Assembly (NCBI GenBank): GCA_903853895.1
Contig: CAINUX010000203.1
Location: 44,006-108,005, forward strand
DNA length: 64,000 nt
From: an uncultured beta proteobacterium
GTDB lineage: Bacteria; Pseudomonadota; Gammaproteobacteria; Burkholderiales; Burkholderiaceae_C
Direction: 5' to 3'
The translations under genes were made by a program, and so were the position numbers. Below the pieces are notes generated by a model. The model was given only the letters and a program-made list of their open reading frames with translations. It was not told the origin of the DNA and made no database searches. Below are positions 48,098 to 57,325 of this stretch, in pieces (within the stretch, counting starts at the first letter, position 1; each line of letters begins with the position of its first letter).

Positions 48098-48802
48098 ATG
48101 GTTAGAAGATTGGTCCTCATGCCCGGCATGGACGGGACTGGGGAATTGTTCGTACCATTTGTCCATGCCCTGGGCTCAGCCTGCCAGGTGAAGGTGATCC
48201 GGTACCCGGGTGATGTTGCGATGGGATATGCCGAGCTGGAGGCCTTTGTCCGCAAGCGATTGCCAAAGAAAGGCCGCTATGTCGTTTTGGGCGAATCGTT
48301 TTCCGGCCCAGTGGCGGTGCGCCTTGCGGCGGCCCCGCCACCGGGCCTGATTGGCGTCATCCTGTGTTGCACGTTCTTGAAGAACCCGCGACCCAGCCTG
48401 TCGGGCCCGCGTTGGTTGATGGACATGGCGCCTGTGAAGCGCGTGCCGGTCGGAGTCATGGCTGCAGTGATGATGGGTCGCTACTCGACGGCAAGCCTGC
48501 GCGCGGCACTGGCCCATGCATTGGTGCAGGTGTCCGACGCAACGCTGAAAGCGCGCATGCGTGCGGTTCAGGAGGTTGATGTGACGCGGGACCTGGCGTC
48601 GGCAAAGATCCCGGTCATGTACCTGCAAGCCGAACAGGATTACGTCGTACCGAAGGATGCGGCGGCTGAGGTTCAGGCACAACTTCCTTCTGCAACGGTT
48701 ATATCGATCAACGGCCCCCACTTTTTGTTGCAGACGCGGCCAACTGCCGCAGCGGCAGAAGTTGTAAGCTTCATCCGTAGCCGAAAGAGCGTTTCCCCAT
48801 GA
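48098..48802 (+). CDS. Alpha/beta hydrolase
   Basis: LMPGMDGTGELF, VLGESFSGPVAV nucleophile elbow, GPHFLLQ. Confidence 0.8.
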   Translation: MVRRLVLMPGMDGTGELFVPFVHALGSACQVKVIRYPGDVAMGYAELEAFVRKRLPKKGRYVVLGESFSGPVAVRLAAAPPPGLIGVILCCTFLKNPRPSLSGPRWLMDMAPVKRVPVGVMAAVMMGRYSTASLRAALAHALVQVSDATLKARMRAVQEVDVTRDLASAKIPVMYLQAEQDYVVPKDAAAEVQAQLPSATVISINGPHFLLQTRPTAAAAEVVSFIRSRKSVSP

Positions 48803-49311
48803 CCCAATTGTCCCCCATGACCGAACCTGCATTCGCTGACTATCTGGCGTTTGCGATTCCTGATTTTGCCCGGGACAAGGTGCAAGCCGGTCAATGGGCA
48901 GAGCACGAATCGCTGGAGCTTTCGCGCACGGGCTACGTCGAATTGTTGCCACAAGGGCTGGCCACGCCGGACAATTTTTTCTACACGGTGCGCGATGGAG
49001 CCTTGCTGGCGGACATCGGCATGCTCTGGTTTGCGGCACAGCAGCGTGCCGGCCAAAGGATCGCCTATGTGTATGACGTCTACATCCGACCAGAGCACCA
49101 GCGCAAGGGGCACGCCAGCCGCGCCTTCGCCGAGCTGGAAGTCGAAGTCCGCAAGCACGGTCTGTCGGGCATAGCCCTGCACGTGTTTGGCCACAACGCG
49201 GGGGCACAGGCGTTGTACCAAAAGCTGGGTTATGTGCCAACTAACATCAATATGTTCAAGCTGCTGACCAGCGCCGCTGCGCCAAGACCGACACAGACCC
49301 GCCAAGGCTGA
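48799..49311 (+). CDS. GNAT N-acetyltransferase
   Basis: YVYDVYIRPEHQRKGHASRAFAELE...HVFGHNAGAQALYQKLGYV. Confidence 0.88.
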   Translation: MTQLSPMTEPAFADYLAFAIPDFARDKVQAGQWAEHESLELSRTGYVELLPQGLATPDNFFYTVRDGALLADIGMLWFAAQQRAGQRIAYVYDVYIRPEHQRKGHASRAFAELEVEVRKHGLSGIALHVFGHNAGAQALYQKLGYVPTNINMFKLLTSAAAPRPTQTRQG

Positions 49312-49381
49312 AGCTACACTCAACAATCATCATTGCGCGCGGCAGGGAATGCCTCCGCTCACGACACGGAGGATTGGGACC

Positions 49382-50536
49382 ATGGGGAGTCGTTTGCTAC
49401 GGCAGGTGCATGTCGATTGTCTGGGGTGCCATATTCATGGACCTGGTCATCCCGACCCGCGCCAGGCCTGCCTCAACGTGTTGGAGCGGCTGGGTCTGGC
49501 GGATTTGGAGCCGATGGTTGTCGCAAAGCACCTGCACGGGTCGCAGGCGAATTTTCTGTCCCTGAAACTCCACCCCGACCAAGTGCAGCATTGGGCGCCT
49601 GGCCTGGATACGCTGGGGTTGGCCGCCACCCTGAAGCTTGACACGACGGGCAGCCGACAGGATCTGGCCCGCGAGATTGTGGTCGCCATGCTGATGGGGC
49701 CGGTGGCCTTCGAGTTTCCCAGCGTGGACGAACTGGTGAGTGCTGTCCATATTCGCATCAACATTGTGCAGGCAGCGCGCAAGACGATGCTGGCCTTTCA
49801 CACCATGCAGGCCGAGCGCCCGCAGGACTGCTGGCAGTACGATGAAGACCGCGGCTTCGTACTGCGGCCTGGGGCTTCGCTGATAACGGCACTCGTCAAG
49901 GCAACCCAGCCCGAGGTGTCGGGCGAACTGTATTCCTTCTCCTGCTACCGCGCCTCGGAATATCTCATTCTGCTGGGCATCGCGCAGGAGTTGGAGCGTT
50001 GCAATCCTGCCTTGTACGTGCAATTGCAGTCCATGTGGGGTGCGAACCCTATCAAGTCAGGCCTGTTCCATGACGTCTTTCTGCATGAGCAGGGGTCCAT
50101 GGATGCCCCCCTGCCGCCGCACTACTTTGTGCCTGGCGACCGTACCTGGTTTCGCAACCCGGATGAGGCATCTGCCGACGCGTCCGGGTTTGAGGGGTCG
50201 TGGGTGATGTATCTGGGGGGTGGTTTGTTCAACAACTTCTGGCAACGCGATCGGCCCTACACCATGGTGGCCAAGTACCTGGAGATCTACCACTGGCGCA
50301 ATGCCGTGTACCGCGACGAGCAGGGGGAAGAATGCATCGACGAGGCCCGCGTCGCGCAGCTGGTGCAGCAGACCTTGCATGACCCCGCCGAAATAGCGCG
50401 CATTGTTGCGGTGATGGGTCGCTATCGCGAGGCACGCGGTGTCTATACCGATGCCGGGGGCTGTAATGACACGACGCGTGAGTTTGCGCGCTGGGTGTGC
50501 CCCGGCACGACAGATCTGGTCCTGCCCCAGTCCTAA
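49382..50536 (+). CDS. Tgl-like (Bacillus spore transglutaminase-like) protein, divergent
   Basis: FEFPSVDELVSAVHIRINIVQAARKT...CWQYDEDRGFVLRPGAS...YSFSCYRASEYLILLGIAQEL...HYFVPGDRTWFRNPD resembles recalled B. subtilis Tgl; GGAGG before ATG 49382. Confidence 0.5.
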   Translation: MGSRLLRQVHVDCLGCHIHGPGHPDPRQACLNVLERLGLADLEPMVVAKHLHGSQANFLSLKLHPDQVQHWAPGLDTLGLAATLKLDTTGSRQDLAREIVVAMLMGPVAFEFPSVDELVSAVHIRINIVQAARKTMLAFHTMQAERPQDCWQYDEDRGFVLRPGASLITALVKATQPEVSGELYSFSCYRASEYLILLGIAQELERCNPALYVQLQSMWGANPIKSGLFHDVFLHEQGSMDAPLPPHYFVPGDRTWFRNPDEASADASGFEGSWVMYLGGGLFNNFWQRDRPYTMVAKYLEIYHWRNAVYRDEQGEECIDEARVAQLVQQTLHDPAEIARIVAVMGRYREARGVYTDAGGCNDTTREFARWVCPGTTDLVLPQS

Positions 50537-50541
50537 AGACA

Positions 50542-51573
50542 ATGCCACGGCGCCAACTGCACATCGACGCGGCCAAGGTTGTCGCGTCGCATCTCATTGT
50601 GCTGCACCACTTCACGGTGTATGGGCCATTGGCGGTTGCGCTGGACGTCGCTGCGCCGCGGCTGACGGACTTCTTCTTCGAATACGCACGCATGGCGGTG
50701 CAGGTGTTTCTGGTGATCGGCGGCTACTTCGCGGCCAGCTCTCTAGCGCCACATGGACACTTGCAGCTCTCGCATCTGATCCGGCGGATCGGGCAGCGCT
50801 ATCTGCGTCTGGTATTGCCATTTTCTGTGGCCATGTTGTTGGTCTTGGTGTGCAGTGCCGTGGCGCGCAGCGGGCTACCGTCCGAGTTCATTCCGGCGGC
50901 CCCGGGGTTGCTGCAGTTGCTGGCCCATGCCGGGCTCTTGCACGGTGTGCTGGGTGTTGAGCCGCTTTCCATTGGCATCTGGTATGTGGCCATCGATTTT
51001 CAGCTGTACGTCCTGATGGCTTTCCTGCTGTGGCTTGGCAGGCGCCAGGCGCAGTGGCTGGTTGCAGTGTTGACGTTGACATCGCTGCTGGTTTTCAATC
51101 TGCAAGCCGATGGCGACAACTGGGCGCCATACTTTTTTGGCGCCTATGGCATGGGCGCATTTGCGTGGTGGGCGGGGCATTCACGCCACGCTGGACCGCG
51201 GCTGGTGGCGCTGGCTGGAGCGGGCGCGCTCGCATTGCTGTGGGACTTTCGGTTGCGCATCCTGCTGGCGCTGGCGGTTGCCCTGTGGCTGGGGGTTGCG
51301 CGCTGGCGCACTGCCCAGGATGGGACCGCGCATGCGCTCCCCGTATCCATGTCAAGGGCCGTCCGGGTGCTGGGGCGTTGTTCCTACGCGCTGTTCCTGA
51401 CGCATTTCTGCGTGATCCTGTTGGCCAATGTCGCCTGGGCCCACTTGCAATGGACTTTTGCGGGCAGCGCCGGCCTGGTTACCCTGGTGGCCTGGAGCGC
51501 CTGCGTGGTACTGGCGCTGGCTTTTGAGCGCTATATCGAACGACCCCTTTCGGGGTTGCGGCTGTTTCACTGA
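50542..51573 (+). CDS. Acyltransferase 3 family membrane protein
   Basis: RQLHIDAAKVVASHLIVLHHFTVYG; multi-TM; IERPLSGL C-terminus. Confidence 0.82.
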   Translation: MPRRQLHIDAAKVVASHLIVLHHFTVYGPLAVALDVAAPRLTDFFFEYARMAVQVFLVIGGYFAASSLAPHGHLQLSHLIRRIGQRYLRLVLPFSVAMLLVLVCSAVARSGLPSEFIPAAPGLLQLLAHAGLLHGVLGVEPLSIGIWYVAIDFQLYVLMAFLLWLGRRQAQWLVAVLTLTSLLVFNLQADGDNWAPYFFGAYGMGAFAWWAGHSRHAGPRLVALAGAGALALLWDFRLRILLALAVALWLGVARWRTAQDGTAHALPVSMSRAVRVLGRCSYALFLTHFCVILLANVAWAHLQWTFAGSAGLVTLVAWSACVVLALAFERYIERPLSGLRLFH

Positions 51574-51612
51574 ATCAGGCAGACTGGTCAAACCACTACC
51601 CATTGGAGCAGC

Positions 51613-52446
51613 ATGAACACACCACTTCGTTACGCGCTGGCCTGCCTTGCCATGGTGGGCCTGCATGGTCTGGCTGCGGCTGAGGTGCCCGTAGCCACCG
51701 CTGAGGCACTCATGCGCAAGTCGGGCGTCTGGGCGCAGTTGGGCGACGTAGTGGTACAGGTGAAGGCGGGGATAGCCCAGTCGGCTGCGACCGGCACGAT
51801 GACCCCCGACGACGTGAAGCGGCTGGAGGAACTGGCAGAAGATGCCTTTGCGGCCCCCCGCCTGCGCGATGCCTTTCTGCGTGAGGTGTCGCAGCATGTG
51901 ACGGTGGCACAGAGCGCGGACGCACTCAAGTGGTTCAACAGCCCGACGGGACAACTGATGACCCGTCTGGAAGAGACCTTTTCGGCCAACTTCGACGACA
52001 TGCAGCGCGTGATGAACGACGGCAATAAAGCGTTGGGCAGTGCATCGGCCAAGCGGCATGCCCTGCTGACACAGGCTGTGCAGGCGACGCGCGCAGCCGA
52101 GGGCATGGTCGCCATGCAGATCAATACCACGTTGGGCGTGTTGCAGGGCGTGGCCAACGTGGCCCCCAGCGCATCCACACCACCGGCCCATGAATTGCGC
52201 CGGATGCTTGAAGCACAAAGGCCGCAAATGCTCGCGCAATCCATGGGCGTCATGTTGACCCTGTTTGCTTTGACCTACCAGACGGCCAGCGACAAGGCAC
52301 TGGAGCAATACGTAAAGTTCCTGTCGTCGAAATCGGGCAGCGCACTGTCGGTCGCGATGAATGATGCGCTGGACAAATCCCTGTCTGGTGCCGCTCAGCG
52401 TTTGGGAAGCGGCATCCCGAAGGTGCCCGACGCGATGCGCCTCTAG
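51613..52446 (+). CDS. Exported DUF2059-like protein
   Basis: Signal peptide; LKWFNSPTGQLMTRLEE. Confidence 0.65.
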   Translation: MNTPLRYALACLAMVGLHGLAAAEVPVATAEALMRKSGVWAQLGDVVVQVKAGIAQSAATGTMTPDDVKRLEELAEDAFAAPRLRDAFLREVSQHVTVAQSADALKWFNSPTGQLMTRLEETFSANFDDMQRVMNDGNKALGSASAKRHALLTQAVQATRAAEGMVAMQINTTLGVLQGVANVAPSASTPPAHELRRMLEAQRPQMLAQSMGVMLTLFALTYQTASDKALEQYVKFLSSKSGSALSVAMNDALDKSLSGAAQRLGSGIPKVPDAMRL

Positions 52447-52460
52447 CCCCGGCGCTGCGG

Positions 52461-53231
52461 CTAGGCCGCTTTGAACAGGTGCGAGAACGGTCGGCTCACG
52501 GTCAGGTTCTCGGGCCGGCCCTTGATCTTGACGGACGCCTGACCGCGAAAATCCCGCGTTACGTTTTCAATCGCCTTCGCATTGACGATGGTGGAGCGGT
52601 GGATTTGCCAGAACTTGTTGGCATCGAGTCCGGTCAAAATTTCCTTGATGGGCGTGCGTATCAGGGTGTCCAGATCGCGGGTGGCGACCAGTGTGTATTT
52701 CTCGTCGGATTGAAAAAACAGCACGTCATCGATGGCGATCAGGCGCAACTGGTTGCCAACGCTGGCCTTGATCCATTGCAGTGCCTCTGTGGCCGGGCGC
52801 AAGTGGGCCGATATCTGCGCGACCAGCGCGTCCAGATCCTGCGATGGCGGTGGCACCATGGCCAACCGTCCCTTGAGCCGGTCCACCGTAGCCTGCAGCC
52901 GCTCATCCGTGTACGGTTTGAGGACATAGTCCACTGCGTTGGCCTCGAACGCCTCCACCGCGTACTGGTCGAAGGCGGTCACAAACACCAGATGGGTTCG
53001 AACTGCCGGATTGGCTGCCAGGCATCTGGCCACTTCCACACCCGTCATCTCCGGCATCTGGATGTCCAGAAACGCCAGGTCGGGGTGGTGCCCTTCGATC
53101 GCTTCCAGGGCAGCTTCACCGTCGCCCACGTCGGCGACGATGCGCAGGTCGGGCCACATCCGGGCCAGCTTGGCTTTGAGCTGGGCCCGCAAAATCGGTT
53201 CGTCTTCAGCAATGATGGCGGTAGGGTGCAT
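52461..53231 (-). CDS. LytTR family response regulator
   Basis: AIIAEDEPILRAQLKAKL, LAFLDIQMPEMTG; C-terminal LytTR DVLFFQSDEKYTLV...FWQIHRSTIVNAKAIE. Confidence 0.92.
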   Translation of the reverse strand: MHPTAIIAEDEPILRAQLKAKLARMWPDLRIVADVGDGEAALEAIEGHHPDLAFLDIQMPEMTGVEVARCLAANPAVRTHLVFVTAFDQYAVEAFEANAVDYVLKPYTDERLQATVDRLKGRLAMVPPPSQDLDALVAQISAHLRPATEALQWIKASVGNQLRLIAIDDVLFFQSDEKYTLVATRDLDTLIRTPIKEILTGLDANKFWQIHRSTIVNAKAIENVTRDFRGQASVKIKGRPENLTVSRPFSHLFKAA

Positions 53232-53243
53232 AGAGTGATTGTG

Positions 53244-55373
53244 CTACGGGCGGTTGCGTTTTGTCACCAGCCACCAGACCAGCAGCCCCATCAGGATGAA
53301 GGGCGATATCGCGGGCAGCAGCCCTATCAATATGGCTGCCACAGTAACGACCATGACGGCTACCAGCAGAAAGCCTAAACCGTACAGCACCCCCACCACA
53401 ATGGCCACCGCCAATGCGGCCGCGCCAAACCCGATCAGCAGGCCCACGGAGCCGACGGCCAGGCTCTCGATGCCATCAAGCTGCAGGTCGCCCATCTGCA
53501 CGGGCAGCCAGCCGGTGACCAGGGCAACGAAGCCCGCCAGCAGCAGGCCTGCCAGCACCAGCATCAGCACCATGAACATGCGGGCCAGCAAACGGACCCA
53601 CACGCCGTGCGTTTTGCTGGTTGCGTACCAGACGCGGCGCCAGCCCTTGGGCGGCGCTGCGCTTTCGACTGTGTTCTGAGCAGTCGTCTCTACAGACCCG
53701 TGTATGGCCGACAGGTAGGCGGCAGACGATTGCAACGGCACCTCGATGCTGGCCACCACTCCCTGGGGTTCGTTGGACGTGAGGGTAAAACGACCGCGTG
53801 TGCCGTAGAGCGCTGCCAGGCGCTCGCGCAGGTTGCTTAAGCCCACACCACTGCCGGTTTGCATGGGCGTGTCAGACAGACCCCTGCCGGTGTCGCGCAC
53901 CAATACGCGCAGCGTTTCGCCATGGCTTTCCAGCAGGCGCTCCACCACCACATCGATGCGGCCACCTTCGCGCTGCGGCTCCAGGCCGTGCTTGATGGCG
54001 TTTTCGACCAGGGACGGCAGCATCATGGGCGGGAAGGCGCAGGCCAGTACATCGTCGGGTGCCTGAATGCCAAACTCCAGACGCGAACCCATGCGCATTT
54101 GCAAAATATTGAGGTAGGCGCGCACCAGCTCCAACTCTTGACCGACCGTGGATGTGCTTTCGCGCATCTTCGGCAAGGAAGCCCGCAGGTACTGGATCAG
54201 GTGGCCCACCATCTGGTTGGCAGCGGGCGGGTCCACCTCATTCAGGGCCTGCACATTGGCCAGCGTGTTGTACAGAAAGTGGGGTTCCACCTGGGCCTGT
54301 AGGGCCTGCAGGCGTGCTTCGGTCACCTGGCGACTGACATCGCTCAATTCGGCTTCCCGCGTCTTGCGGTCTGCCAACGCCAGTGCGCTGCGTGATCGGC
54401 CGATGAAAAATTTGGCAATCAGCAGCACTACAAACAGCGGGATGAACGCAAGGATCAGCGCCGATCCGACCGCTACGCGCCAGACATCGCTGCCGACCTG
54501 GGCGCGGATATCGCCCCGGACTTCGGGGCTCAAGACCAGCGCGGTGCGGTCATCCGCGCGCTGACCCGGCCAGTGCACACCGATGGATACATCTTTAGCC
54601 GACCCGCTGGCGCTGGTGGCGGGTTTTGGAGGAATCGCGGGAATGGGCGGTAGTGCCGGGATGGCGGGAATCGCGGGGGTGGCCGCCTTGCTGGGGACAC
54701 CGGGCACGCCAGGAACACCGGGAACGCCGGGGACGCCCGGCAGGCTGGCCCGCGATTCATGGCCGACGTTCTGCGCGGCGCGCAGTGCATTGAGGGCTTC
54801 GTGCGCTGATTTTTCGTTCTCGCGGGCAGACGTTACGAGTTGCTCCATCGATTTCAAAGTGGCGGCTGCGTCCACACCCTTGCCGCGCAGGCGCTCCATC
54901 GTGTCAGTACGGGCCTCTTCTACCGCTTCGCGCGCTTCGACGGCTGCTTCCAGCGCGGCTTCGGCCGCTTGGGTGGCGGTCTCCAGGGCCGCGTCCGCCG
55001 CCTCCCGTGCAGAGTCAATCACGGTGTCGTAGCCCGCGGTTTGCGCGCGGATGAGTTCGTCGCGGGCGCGGGTAACTTCGGCCAGCGCGCTCTCAAATTC
55101 GCGCCGGCGATCCGGGTCGGTGCTGCGGTCCTTCATCGCAGCCAGCACGCCAGCGGCCAGATCAAGCGCACGGTTGCCCACCGTCAGCCCGATTTCACGG
55201 TTGATGGCACGGTTCTCGGCGGGCGTGGCGCCGCTGTCGACCAGGCGAATCACGTGCACTGGAAGCGCAAACAGCACCAGCACGGCCAGCGAGGCAATGC
55301 CGCCGACGATCATTCCCCACCAGGGGGTTTTGTGGATGAAATTACCGAGGGCTTTGAACATGTTGGCTGACAC
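53244..55373 (-). CDS. LytS-type sensor histidine kinase with coiled-coil/collagen-like sensor region
   Basis: QAQVEPHFLYNTLANVQAL (His_kinase PF06580 motif), HATPase; PGVPGVPGVPGVPGVP repeat; C-terminal TM segments. Confidence 0.85.
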   Translation of the reverse strand: MSANMFKALGNFIHKTPWWGMIVGGIASLAVLVLFALPVHVIRLVDSGATPAENRAINREIGLTVGNRALDLAAGVLAAMKDRSTDPDRRREFESALAEVTRARDELIRAQTAGYDTVIDSAREAADAALETATQAAEAALEAAVEAREAVEEARTDTMERLRGKGVDAAATLKSMEQLVTSARENEKSAHEALNALRAAQNVGHESRASLPGVPGVPGVPGVPGVPSKAATPAIPAIPALPPIPAIPPKPATSASGSAKDVSIGVHWPGQRADDRTALVLSPEVRGDIRAQVGSDVWRVAVGSALILAFIPLFVVLLIAKFFIGRSRSALALADRKTREAELSDVSRQVTEARLQALQAQVEPHFLYNTLANVQALNEVDPPAANQMVGHLIQYLRASLPKMRESTSTVGQELELVRAYLNILQMRMGSRLEFGIQAPDDVLACAFPPMMLPSLVENAIKHGLEPQREGGRIDVVVERLLESHGETLRVLVRDTGRGLSDTPMQTGSGVGLSNLRERLAALYGTRGRFTLTSNEPQGVVASIEVPLQSSAAYLSAIHGSVETTAQNTVESAAPPKGWRRVWYATSKTHGVWVRLLARMFMVLMLVLAGLLLAGFVALVTGWLPVQMGDLQLDGIESLAVGSVGLLIGFGAAALAVAIVVGVLYGLGFLLVAVMVVTVAAILIGLLPAISPFILMGLLVWWLVTKRNRP
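54640..54745. repeat. In-frame short tandem repeats encoding (GVP)n and (AIP)n
   Basis: Degenerate 9-bp units ggcacgcca/ggaacaccg/ggaacgccg/gggacgccc, plus neighbouring gggaatcgc-type units. Confidence 0.7.
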
Positions 55374-55518
55374 CTGATGCGGTTAATGGGTTGCGCAACC
55401 GGGGTGATTGCGGTGCATGGGGGTCAGAATACCGGGCGTTCCATGCCCGGGCTAGCGAAAAGGGACAGATTGCAGAAAGCGGGGAATGAAGCGACAGGCC
55501 GCTGCTGCGGCCCTTCGG

Positions 55519-55947
55519 TCAGGCGACCGAAATCGTCACTTCAATGTTGCCGCGGGTTGCGTTGGAGTAGGGGCACACGGCGTGGGCCTTGGCGACCAGG
55601 GCTTCGGCTGCAGCGCGCTCCATGCCGGGGATGCTGACCACGAGCTGGACTTCGATGCCAAACCCCTGGGGGATCTGGCCGATGCCCACCGTGGCGTCAA
55701 TGCTGGTGTCGGCGGGCAGGGCAATCTTTTGCATGCCGGCGACAAACTTCATGGCGCCGATGAAGCAGGCGCTGTAGCCTGCTGCAAACAGCTGCTCGGG
55801 GTTGACGCCGCCGCCCGCACCGCCCATTTCCTTGGGGACCGCGAGTTTCAGGTCCAGCAGACCGTCCGACGTGCGGGTAGTGCCGTCGCGTCCGCCGGTA
55901 GATTTGGCGTGGGCTTGGTAAATGACTTTTTCGACTTTGGTGGCCAT
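55519..55947 (-). CDS. ohr: Organic hydroperoxide resistance protein (Ohr/OsmC)
   Basis: [36 protein letters not shown]. Confidence 0.93.
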   Translation of the reverse strand: MATKVEKVIYQAHAKSTGGRDGTTRTSDGLLDLKLAVPKEMGGAGGGVNPEQLFAAGYSACFIGAMKFVAGMQKIALPADTSIDATVGIGQIPQGFGIEVQLVVSIPGMERAAAEALVAKAHAVCPYSNATRGNIEVTISVA

Positions 55948-56032
55948 GGTGGTGGTGCTTTCAGGTATGGTGCCCCGGGTTGGAGCGGGTGGTAAACGGG
56001 TTGAATGGATGGGCGAACAGCGGGGGGGCGGT

Positions 56033-56722
56033 TTAGAGCAGGCTCTTGAACCAGCTTACGGTGGCGCCGATGGTGACAAGGGCGCGCAGCTTCAGCAAAG
56101 CCATGGTGTCGCCGGCTTCGGGAACGGCGGGGCCGCAGCGTGGGTCGGAGCGTTGCAGGGCGCCGGTCATCTTGTGGTCGATGGGAATGGGCTCGCAGCC
56201 GTGGTCGGTCTCACAGACAAAGTCCCAGGGCTCACGGGCCGGTACGTGGCACGTGAAACAGTTCTTGCCGAAGCGGTTGTTGACCTCGGCAAAGCCGCGC
56301 TTGCCGATTTTGGTTCCGCTGTCATTGACTGACAGCTCAAAGAATTCCCAGTCGCCGGTGGCAGGGCTGAAGCCGGCCTCACGCTTGACCATGGCCTCGG
56401 TGGGCACCAGTTGTACGACTGAGCCCACCGGGTAGATCGCGCCCTTGGGTGCGTTGGCCGCGGTGACGGTGGACATCACATCGCCCAGCAGGTTGTCGAC
56501 ATAGAAGTGGCGCACCTGGGCCATCTGGCGCATGCACTTGAAGCTGTTGTCATCGACCTTGACCATGGCGGTGGCGGCGTCTGCCACCTGGCCGACGGCA
56601 ACCAGGCCCAGGCTCACGGTGATGGCGGTCGCAACGAGCCGCAGCTGCAAGCCCAGCGTGCGGGCAACGGTTCGCAGTCCGTTGCTGGCGGACCGCGTTG
56701 GGGTGACTGGGGATGGATGCAT
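56033..56722 (-). CDS. Cytochrome P460-like heme protein
   Basis: Signal-anchor region; [27 protein letters not shown] single CXXCH. Confidence 0.65.
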   Translation of the reverse strand: MHPSPVTPTRSASNGLRTVARTLGLQLRLVATAITVSLGLVAVGQVADAATAMVKVDDNSFKCMRQMAQVRHFYVDNLLGDVMSTVTAANAPKGAIYPVGSVVQLVPTEAMVKREAGFSPATGDWEFFELSVNDSGTKIGKRGFAEVNNRFGKNCFTCHVPAREPWDFVCETDHGCEPIPIDHKMTGALQRSDPRCGPAVPEAGDTMALLKLRALVTIGATVSWFKSLL

Positions 56723-56741
56723 GGTGGTGGTCCTTTCGGGT

Positions 56742-57218
56742 TCAGGGTGTAGATGGGTTTGTGGGCGCATGCATGGTGTTGCGAAGCTTCTTGATCTGCT
56801 GGTTCAGCGCGACCAGTTCACCCAGCGGCAGTCCGCTTTGGGTCACGACGCAGCCCGGTATGTGGGCAGCCTGCGTCTGCAGTTGTTTGCCAGCCGGGCT
56901 GAGCCACACATGCACCCGGCGCTCGTCGGCGCTGGAGCGCTGGCGGGTCAGCCAACCGGCGGCCTCCAGCCGTTTGAGCAAGGGGGTCAGCGTGCCCGAA
57001 TCCAGACTCAGGCGTTCCCCCACTGCTGACACGGTGGGCCCATCAGACTCCCATAGCACCAGCATGACCAGATACTGCGGGTAGGTCAGGCCCAGTGCAT
57101 CCAGCAAGGGTTTGTAAAGCTTGGTCATGGCCAGCGACGCGGAATACAGGGCGTAGCACAACTGGTTGTCCAGCAACTGTGCTGGATTGGAGAGGGAGTT
57201 GGCCGGTGTGTGTCGCAT
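56742..57218 (-). CDS. ohrR: MarR family regulator, OhrR-like
   Basis: [43 protein letters not shown] with N-terminal reactive Cys; [19 protein letters not shown]. Confidence 0.88.
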   Translation of the reverse strand: MRHTPANSLSNPAQLLDNQLCYALYSASLAMTKLYKPLLDALGLTYPQYLVMLVLWESDGPTVSAVGERLSLDSGTLTPLLKRLEAAGWLTRQRSSADERRVHVWLSPAGKQLQTQAAHIPGCVVTQSGLPLGELVALNQQIKKLRNTMHAPTNPSTP

Positions 57219-57236
57219 GGGCTGAAGTATATCACG

Positions 57237-57262
57237 CAATTCAATTGTGTGCAATTGAATTG
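57237..57262. promoter_or_regulatory. Perfect inverted repeat, probable OhrR operator
   Basis: CAATTCAATTG-TGTG-CAATTGAATTG between divergent ohrR and GMC oxidoreductase genes. Confidence 0.8.
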
Positions 57263-57325
57263 AATATCTGTACTATGCGGGTACTTCGGGGCAGGGCAGT
57301 ACAACTTTCCAAAGAGACCAACCGC

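Noticed and set aside
54640-54745. Possible CRISPR-like array
   Set aside because: Units are 9 bp, contiguous and in frame, encoding GVP/AIP repeats; no spacers.
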